DNA from: Parcubacteria group bacterium
GTDB taxonomy: Bacteria; Patescibacteriota; Minisyncoccia; JACQLN01
DNA length: 14,398 bases
Direction of reading: 5' to 3'
NCBI GenBank assembly: GCA_016204035.1
Contig: JACQLN010000020.1
Span: 1 to 14,398, forward strand
A model generated the notes under the pieces. It worked only from the letters and a program-made list of their open reading frames with translations. It ran no database searches and had not been told where the DNA came from. This document shows, piece after piece, positions 5,874 through 10,492 of the stretch (positions within the stretch are counted from its first letter, which is position 1; every line of letters starts with the position of its first letter). The translations under genes and the position numbers were made by a program.

Positions 5874-5913
5874 CAATTTTAATAACTAATCGCTTCGCTC
5901 TTAGATAAAATTG
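5874..5913 (+). repeat. Constant-loop hairpin directly before the greA start codon
   Basis: CAATTTTA (5874-5881) pairs with TAAAATTG (5906-5913), and CTAA (5886-5889) with TTAG (5901-5904), around loop TCGCTTCGCTC (5890-5900). The right arm ends two bases before the greA ATG, so in the mRNA the initiation region would border or join a stem. Confidence 0.8.
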
Positions 5914-5915
5914 GC

Positions 5916-6389
5916 ATGCCAACCAAATATATTTCTCAGGAGGATTTAGAAAAGTTCAAAACCGAACTTCAGGAATTAAAAACCGTTAAACGCCAGGGAA
6001 TCGCCGAACGCATTGAAGAAGCCAAGTCTTTAGGCGATCTTTCCGAAAACGCGGAATACATTGAAGCCCGCGAGGCCCAGGCGTTTAATGAGGGTCGGAT
6101 TAGAGAACTGGAAGAATTGGTTAAAAACGCCGTCATTATAGACGAAAACAAACAAAAAACCGGCGCCAGAGTGGTGGTGGAGGTGGGCGATACCATTGAG
6201 GTTAAAAATGAAAAAGGCGAAAAAATGGTTTTTACCATTGTCGGTTCCAATGGCACCGATCCTTCGCAAAATAAAATTTCTAACGAATCTCCTTTGGGCC
6301 GGGCTTTTTTGTCTAGGATTCCCGGCGAAGACGTGGAGGTGGCTACGCCTTTAGGCCGGGTAAAATACAAGATCTTGGCGATAAAATAG
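5916..6389 (+). CDS. greA: Transcript cleavage factor GreA
   Basis: GreA enters the RNA polymerase secondary channel and stimulates cleavage of backtracked transcripts. The 157-aa length is normal. The N-terminal coiled coil (residues about 8-75) carries the signature GDLSENAEYIEAREAQ (40-55), with Asp41 and Glu44 at its tip coordinating the catalytic magnesium. The C-terminal FKBP-like domain is present (VEVGDTIEVKN, and GRAFLSRIPGEDVEVATPLG near the end). The start at ATG 5916 agrees with other GreA N-termini (MPTKYIS). It has no Shine-Dalgarno, and a hairpin ends two bases upstream. A promoter for the next small gene lies in its last codons, and no terminator follows. Confidence 0.96.
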   Translation: MPTKYISQEDLEKFKTELQELKTVKRQGIAERIEEAKSLGDLSENAEYIEAREAQAFNEGRIRELEELVKNAVIIDENKQKTGARVVVEVGDTIEVKNEKGEKMVFTIVGSNGTDPSQNKISNESPLGRAFLSRIPGEDVEVATPLGRVKYKILAIK

Positions 6390-6403
6390 AGCTATGCTAT
6401 TAT
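6375..6403 (+). promoter_or_regulatory. Promoter of the 60-aa protein gene
   Basis: TTGGCG (6375-6380) as -35, a 17-bp spacer, and TATTAT (6398-6403) preceded by TG as an extended -10 box. The -35 lies inside the end of greA. The predicted start near 6410 is immediately before the leader hairpin. Confidence 0.6.
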
Positions 6404-6411
6404 AAAGAATA

Positions 6412-6440
6412 ACCAGCGGGGGCTGGTGTTCTTTCCATAA
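6412..6440 (+). promoter_or_regulatory. Leader hairpin plus boxA-like sequence
   Basis: ACCAGC (6412-6417) and GCTGGT (6422-6427) form a perfect stem with a GGGG loop. It is followed without a gap by GTTCTTTCCATAA (6428-6440). The hairpin-then-GTTCTTT order repeats that before the peptidase gene (568-623), although the hairpin sequence is unrelated. Function as an antitermination site is inferred. Confidence 0.45.
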
Positions 6441-6466
6441 CCTTCTTAACAAAGGGGAAGCGGTTT

Positions 6467-6649
6467 ATGGAAATCGGGGCAGTTTCCACCGCGCAGTTCA
6501 GATCCGGAGAACGGGTTGTAGTCCGCATGGAAAACAAAGTCACTGTGGAAGGCACAGTGGACTTCACAATTCCTCCGTTCAAACCCGGTGATGAACTTTT
6601 CTGCGTGGTCAAGGTGCCGATTCCAGCGAGTGAGTTGAGAAGGCCGTGA
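6467..6649 (+). CDS. Small protein of unknown function, 60 aa
   Basis: I do not recognise this family. The product (MEIGAVSTAQFRSGERVVV...) has no signal peptide or membrane segment. Alternating hydrophobic residues (ERVVVRMENKVTVEGTVDF, then GDELFCVVKVPI) suggest a small beta-rich, perhaps barrel-like fold, with one cysteine near the end. It is a gene despite its size: it has its own promoter (6375-6403), a hairpin/boxA-like leader, a Shine-Dalgarno (AAAGGGG, 6451-6457, 9 nt before ATG) and a strong terminator from 6654. Codons are C/G-ending like the peptidase gene and unlike greA and lysS on either side. Complete signals around 60 codons suggest high or regulated expression. Confidence 0.75.
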   Translation: MEIGAVSTAQFRSGERVVVRMENKVTVEGTVDFTIPPFKPGDELFCVVKVPIPASELRRP

Positions 6650-6653
6650 GCTT

Positions 6654-6693
6654 GGGCCGGTGGAGGCAATTCTCCCCCGGCCCTTTTATTTTT
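6654..6693 (+). terminator. Rho-independent terminator of the 60-aa protein gene
   Basis: GGGCCGG (6654-6660) pairs with CCGGCCC (6677-6683), and GGAG (6662-6665) with CTCC (6672-6675) inside it. The T-rich tail TTTTATTTTT follows. It begins four bases after the stop codon. Confidence 0.9.
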
Positions 6694-6695
6694 GT

Positions 6696-6839
6696 CCCGT
6701 AGTAACTTGAGCTGAAGGTCTTTTTTGTCAAACCAGATCAGTATGTTTATTGGGAAATATAGTTCTGTTTATATCACATGTTTAAATAAGGATACAAAAT
6801 TAAAAAGACCTGGTTTGATTTCAGCTCAACTACTACGGG
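6696..6839. repeat. 144-bp stretch with long terminal inverted repeats (MITE-like or structured RNA)
   Basis: CCCGTAGTA (6696-6704) pairs with TACTACGGG (6831-6839), and TTGAGCTGAA (6707-6716) with TTCAGCTCAA (6820-6829). Inside, GGTCTTTTT/AAAAAGACC and TCAAACCA/TGGTTTGA are also inverted but in swapped order, so the two halves can pair in alternative ways. The centre is AT-rich and has no ORF. A non-autonomous transposon remnant or a structured RNA are both possible; there are no clear flanking duplications. Confidence 0.5.
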
Positions 6840-6865
6840 GTTTTGACCAACAGAGTTAAAAATAT

Positions 6866-6969
6866 TAGAATAGGATAATTATGTCATGGCCCCAGTAGTA
6901 GAACCTCGCAGCTCGGTTCACTACGGGGCGCATATTTTTAGCTATTCGCTTCGCTCATAGAAAAATATG
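6866..6969 (+). repeat. About 100-bp double-hairpin element ending at the lysS start codon
   Basis: The first hairpin (6889-6929) pairs GCCCC...GAACC with GGTTC...GGGGC around loop TCGCAGCTC. The second (6931-6969) pairs CATATTTTT with AAAAATATG and CTAT with ATAG around loop TCGCTTCGCTC (6946-6956). Its last three bases are the lysS ATG, paired with CAT at 6931. A paralogous element stands before the FtsQ-like gene (9684-9778). AAAAATAT occurs at 6858-6865 and again at 6961-6968, bracketing the element like a short duplication. No gene lies in the 317-bp gap 6650-6966. Confidence 0.75.
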
Positions 6970-8313
6970 GCTTCACTTGAAGAACTTAGAAAAATCAGGA
7001 TATCTAAATTAACGGTCCTTAAAGATCAAGGGCAATATCCTTATCCGGCTCGGGTTAAAAAAGATTATCCTAATTCGTATGTTCACGAATATTTTGATTC
7101 TTTGGTCGCGTCCACCAAGCCGGTTTTTTTGGCCGGGCGGATAAAAGCCATCCGCCTGCATGGCCACGCGGCCTTTTTGGATATTGAAGACGATAGCGGC
7201 GAGGTCCAGATTTTTTTGCAAAAAGACCGTTTAGGCGAAGAAAAATATAAAATCTTTCAGGAAGGCGCCGATGTGGGCGATTTTGCCGAAGCGGGCGGGC
7301 GCCTGTTTAAGACCAAGCAGGATGCCAAAACACTAGAAGCGGATAGTTTTAGAATTATCGTTAAAGCATTGCGGCCTTTACCCGAAGAATGGTTCGGCCT
7401 AAAAGACCTTGAAGAACGGCTGCGCCGCCGCTATTTGGATTTGATTTTGAATAAAGGCGTTAAAGAAACTTTCCGCAACCGGGCGCGGCTATTGGCGGAT
7501 ATTAGGAAATTTTTGGCTAAAGAAGGTTTTATGGAAGTGGAAACTCCGATTTTACAGCCGCTGGCCGGCGGCGCTCTGGCTCAGCCCTTCAAAACCCACC
7601 TTAATACGCTTGATCTGGATCTTTATTTAAGAGTCGCGCCGGAGCTTTACTTAAAACGTTTGATGGTGGGCGGTTTTGAGAAGATTTTTGAGATAGGCCG
7701 ATGTTTTAGGAATGAAGGTATCAGCCCGGTTCATAACCCGGAGTTCACCATGTTGGAACTCTATTGGGCTTATCAGGATTACAAGGGTTTGATGAGGTTT
7801 GTCCGCAAGATGCTCAAAAAATGGATTAAAGGTTCGTGGCCGGCTCAAGATTTTTCCAAGGTTTTTAAGGAAAAAACCGGAAAGAAGTATACCGACGTGA
7901 ATCCGGAAGAGCTTGATGATTTTTATAAAAAAGAAGTAAGGGCTAAAATAGCCGGGCCGATGTTTTTAATGCATTACCCGGAGGCCATTATGCCTTTGGC
8001 TAAGCTTAAAGAAGACAACCCCAAACTGACTGAAAGTTTCCAATTGATTGTTGACGGTACGGAGGTGGTAAAAGGTTTTTCCGAAATGAACGATCCCTTG
8101 GTTCAGCGGGAACAAATGGAGCGCCAAGAACAATCTTTCCGGTCGGGTAACCAGGAGGCCTCACGTTTAGACGAAGATTTTTTGGAAGCGTTGGAATACG
8201 GCCTGCCGCCGGCGGCCGGGTTAGGCATCGGCCTAGACCGTTTAGCGGCTTTAGTCGGCGGACACGATAATATAAGGGATGTGATGCTATTTCCGTTTAT
8301 GCGCCCGCGTTGA
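6967..8313 (+). CDS. lysS: Lysyl-tRNA synthetase (class II), short form
   Basis: This enzyme charges tRNA-Lys with lysine. The N-terminal OB-fold anticodon-binding domain covers about residues 50-135 (VFLAGRIKAIRLHGHAAFLDIED). The class II core follows: motif 1 around MEVETPILQPLAGGALAQPF (189-208), motif 2 FRNEGISPVHNPEFTMLE (247-264), and motif 3 GLGIGLDRL (418-426). The lysine-pocket FSEMNDP segment is at 371-377. At 448 aa it is roughly 50 residues shorter than typical bacterial LysRS. The missing part lies between motif 2 and the FLMHYPEAIMPLAK segment, so the insertion domain is trimmed while the catalytic motifs are intact. The start ATG is base-paired in a hairpin arm and there is no Shine-Dalgarno. 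Confidence 0.95.
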   Translation: MASLEELRKIRISKLTVLKDQGQYPYPARVKKDYPNSYVHEYFDSLVASTKPVFLAGRIKAIRLHGHAAFLDIEDDSGEVQIFLQKDRLGEEKYKIFQEGADVGDFAEAGGRLFKTKQDAKTLEADSFRIIVKALRPLPEEWFGLKDLEERLRRRYLDLILNKGVKETFRNRARLLADIRKFLAKEGFMEVETPILQPLAGGALAQPFKTHLNTLDLDLYLRVAPELYLKRLMVGGFEKIFEIGRCFRNEGISPVHNPEFTMLELYWAYQDYKGLMRFVRKMLKKWIKGSWPAQDFSKVFKEKTGKKYTDVNPEELDDFYKKEVRAKIAGPMFLMHYPEAIMPLAKLKEDNPKLTESFQLIVDGTEVVKGFSEMNDPLVQREQMERQEQSFRSGNQEASRLDEDFLEALEYGLPPAAGLGIGLDRLAALVGGHDNIRDVMLFPFMRPR

Positions 8314-8318
8314 TTTCA

Positions 8319-8412
8319 GGAAAATTACTATTCGCTCCTGCAGGGAGGAGCTCTTTGCCCCACCCTATCTTAAATAACTAAACCTCCCCGAAGTCGCTCA
8401 TAGTAATTTTCC
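8319..8412 (+). repeat. Constant-loop hairpin with enlarged loop between lysS and serS
   Basis: Perfect 13-bp arms GGAAAATTACTAT (8319-8331) and ATAGTAATTTTCC (8400-8412) enclose 68 nt beginning TCGCTC and ending TCGCTC. Inside, GCTCCT/AGGAGC (8334-8351) and GGGAGG/CCTCCC (8343-8388) offer further stems. This looks like a family member whose loop was enlarged by an insertion. It ends 9 nt before the serS ATG. Confidence 0.75.
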
Positions 8413-8421
8413 TTCAATTTC

Positions 8422-9675
8422 ATGATTGATATAAAACTGCTTCGCGATAATCCCAATTTTGTAAAAGAGGCCGTAGCCCGCAAGGGTTACCGTATTGACG
8501 TTGATGAAATTTTGAAATTGGATGAACGCCGCCGTAAATTAATACAAGAAGTTGAAGAACTGCGCCGCAGTTCCAATGAAATTTCCGCGTCCGGCCAAGA
8601 AACATCCCCGGCAGACCGCGATAAAGCCAGGGGCATTAAAGAAAAAGTAAAAATAAAAGAAAAAGAACTGGAAGTTGTTGAGGACGATTTTTTAGGAAAG
8701 TTTTCCCAAATTCCCAATCCGGCTTTTGACGATGTGGCCGAAGGTAAAAACGAAGCCGACAACAAAGAACTTAGAATTGTGGGCAAAAAAACGGAGTTTA
8801 GTTTTAAGCCCAAAGACCATTTAGAACTTTCCGAAAACTTAAATTTAATAGATTTCAAATCCGGCGCCAAAGTGGCTGGCAGCCAATTCTATTACTTAAA
8901 AAATGAAGCGGCTATGCTGGAACTGGCTTTGGCGCATTACTCCCTGGACGTTTTAAGAGAGGCGGGTTTTGAAGTTTTATTTACGCCGGATTTGGCCAAA
9001 TCCCGTTTTTATTTAGGCACCGGCTATTTACCCAAGGGCGATGAGGCCCAAACCTACGAAATTAAGGATTCCGATTTAGGGCTTATTGCCACGGCCGAAA
9101 TCTCTTTGGCCGGGTATCATGCCGATGAGATTTTAGACGCTAAAGCGTTGCCTAAAAAATATGCGGGGGTTTCTCATTGTTTTAGGCGCGAGGCCGGGGC
9201 TTACGGCAAGTATTCCAAAGGACTTTATCGGGTGCATCAATTTACTAAAGTGGAAATGTTTTGCTATACGCCGCCCGAAGCGTCAAAAAATATGCATAAC
9301 GAACTTTTACGTTTGGAAGAAAAAATTTTTCAAGGGTTAGGTTTAACTTATCGGGTGGTAGCCATATGTGCCGGCGATCTGGGTTCGCAGGCCGCGGCCA
9401 AATACGACCTGGAAGCTTGGCTGCCCGGCCGGGGCGAGTGGGGCGAAGTAACTTCCACATCCAATACCACTGATTACCAAGCTAGAAACTTGAATGTTAA
9501 ATACCGCTTGGCCGACGGTAAAACCGGTTTTGTTCATACCTTGAATGGCACAGCCATAGCCGTTTCACGGGCTATTATTGCCATATTGGAGAATTATCAA
9601 AAAGAAGACGGATCGGTGGCTGTTCCGGAGGTTCTGCATAAGTATTTGTCGTTCAAAATTATACCCACAAGATAA
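8422..9675 (+). CDS. serS: Seryl-tRNA synthetase
   Basis: SerRS charges tRNA-Ser (and tRNA-Sec where present). The 417-aa length is normal. The N-terminus MIDIKLLRDNP is the typical start of bacterial SerRS and is followed by the long antiparallel coiled coil (about residues 25-95, rich in E/K/R) that contacts the tRNA variable arm. The class II core shows the TAEISLAGYHADEI segment, motif 2 FRREAGAYGKYSKGLYRVHQ and motif 3 near the C-terminus (LNGTAIAVSRAIIAILENYQ followed by VPEVLHKY). TSTSN, which helps form the serine pocket, is present. ATG 8422 has no Shine-Dalgarno and lies 9 nt after a hairpin arm. Confidence 0.96.
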   Translation: MIDIKLLRDNPNFVKEAVARKGYRIDVDEILKLDERRRKLIQEVEELRRSSNEISASGQETSPADRDKARGIKEKVKIKEKELEVVEDDFLGKFSQIPNPAFDDVAEGKNEADNKELRIVGKKTEFSFKPKDHLELSENLNLIDFKSGAKVAGSQFYYLKNEAAMLELALAHYSLDVLREAGFEVLFTPDLAKSRFYLGTGYLPKGDEAQTYEIKDSDLGLIATAEISLAGYHADEILDAKALPKKYAGVSHCFRREAGAYGKYSKGLYRVHQFTKVEMFCYTPPEASKNMHNELLRLEEKIFQGLGLTYRVVAICAGDLGSQAAAKYDLEAWLPGRGEWGEVTSTSNTTDYQARNLNVKYRLADGKTGFVHTLNGTAIAVSRAIIAILENYQKEDGSVAVPEVLHKYLSFKIIPTR

Positions 9676-9683
9676 ATATGGCT

Positions 9684-9778
9684 CCAAAATTGTCATGGCC
9701 CCGAAGCAGAACCTCGCAGACTCGGTTCGCTACGGGGCACATATTTGTAGTTACTCGCTATGCTCATAAACAAATATG
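9684..9778 (+). repeat. About 90-bp double-hairpin element ending at the FtsQ-like start codon
   Basis: This is a paralogue of the element before lysS. The first hairpin (9698-9738) pairs GCCCCG...GAACC with GGTTC...CGGGGC around TCGCAGACTC. The second (9740-9778) pairs CATATTTGT with ACAAATATG around TCGCTATGCTC (9755-9765). The final ATG is the start codon. AAATATGGCT occurs at 9674-9683 and 9772-9781, a 10-bp direct repeat bracketing the element. Both copies share TGTCATGGCCCC before the first hairpin. Confidence 0.8.
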
Positions 9779-10396
9779 GCTGAAAAGTTCCGTCGTATAA
9801 AACGCCAACAACCTCGATTTATAAAAAAAATCTCCCAAAAGATATTCTGGGTTACGGGCTTAATTTTGATTGTTGCCACCGGAATAATGGCTTGGTTTTA
9901 TTTTGATCAAACCGCTTTCAATCAAAACAGTTCCAATAAAACTAAAGAAATTGATCGGACTTTAGCGGCGATAATCTGCCGAACGGAAGAATGTTTTTGG
10001 TTGAATGAATCCGGTATTTCTTTTAATAAAAGCGGCCGGACGGCCGGCAATCTCGTTTTGAATCTGGAAGATAAAAGCGGAAGGAATCTTAAAGTTGGCG
10101 AAAAAATTTTAGACCCGGCAATCTTAGCGGAATTGCTTTTTATAAAACAACGCGCCTACGAAGATTTAGGTTTAAGTTTAAGGACTGGGCAAACGGACGG
10201 CGCTGTGCTTTCTGATTTTGATTTTACAACCAAAGAGGGCTGGACGCTTAAAATTTCCGTCAGCCAAAACGCCTATAAAACTTTGGAGACGTTAAAACAA
10301 GCTCTGGCCGAAATAAAAAAAACAGCCCCGACCTCGGGGCTGGAATATATTGATTTAAGAGTGCCGAATAAAGTGTATTATAAATTTTTTAGATAG
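9776..10396 (+). CDS. Single-pass membrane protein, FtsQ/DivIB-like
   Basis: The 206-aa protein has a very basic N-terminus (KFRRIKRQQPRFIKK), one membrane helix at residues 23-43 and an extracytoplasmic domain. That topology, and a C-terminal segment GLEYIDLRVPNKVYYK (188-203), resemble the end of FtsQ/DivIB, where a YIDLR strand followed by a Y-K is typical; FtsQ links early and late divisome proteins. The POTRA domain is not obvious by eye, and the region has two cysteines (Cys68, Cys73) that could form a disulfide. I treat it as a probable diverged FtsQ; an uncharacterised membrane protein is the alternative. Residues 184-188 (APTSG) are encoded by a GC-rich hairpin that serves as a terminator on the other strand. 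The ATG lies in a hairpin arm. Confidence 0.5.
   Translation: MAEKFRRIKRQQPRFIKKISQKIFWVTGLILIVATGIMAWFYFDQTAFNQNSSNKTKEIDRTLAAIICRTEECFWLNESGISFNKSGRTAGNLVLNLEDKSGRNLKVGEKILDPAILAELLFIKQRAYEDLGLSLRTGQTDGAVLSDFDFTTKEGWTLKISVSQNAYKTLETLKQALAEIKKTAPTSGLEYIDLRVPNKVYYKFFR
10315..10342 (-). terminator. Minus-strand rho-independent terminator inside the FtsQ-like gene
   Basis: CAGCCCCGA (10323-10331) and TCGGGGCTG (10334-10342) form a perfect 9-bp stem with a 2-nt spacer. Read on the minus strand, it is followed by eight T residues (10322-10315). It lies about 150 nt past the stop of the minus-strand glycosyltransferase operon, so that operon's RNA would end antisense to the FtsQ-like coding sequence. 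On the plus strand the hairpin has no T run. Confidence 0.75.
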
Positions 10397-10435
10397 GGTC
10401 AAGCCCCACGACTTACTGTATATATTTTTTATTCT

Positions 10436-10479
10436 TATCTTACTATCAACCATACGATCGTAGGATAAATAGTAAGATA
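10436..10479. repeat. 44-bp imperfect palindrome with CGATCG centre
   Basis: Arms TATCTTACTAT (10436-10446) and ATAGTAAGATA (10469-10479) share one centre with the inner TACGATCGTA (10453-10462); between them only two of six positions pair. It lies between the convergent stop codons of the FtsQ-like gene and the glycosyltransferase operon. No good T run follows on either strand. The centre links it to the palindromes at 2183-2216 and 2785-2820. Confidence 0.75.
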
Positions 10480-10492
10480 GTGTAGTGTGGTC

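Noticed and set aside
9578..9769. 63-aa plus-strand ORF across the serS end and the double-hairpin element
   Set aside because: It overlaps serS in another frame and then consists of repeat sequence, with no ribosome binding site.
4769..9778. tRNA genes or T-box leaders before the two synthetase genes
   Set aside because: The hairpins upstream of lysS and serS show no tRNA cloverleaf, no CCA acceptor end and no T-box consensus; they match the constant-loop family instead.
10436..10479. Palindrome as a bidirectional terminator for the convergent genes
   Set aside because: The stem is broken in the middle and neither side has a proper T run directly after it. The minus-strand operon already has a better terminator at 10315-10342.
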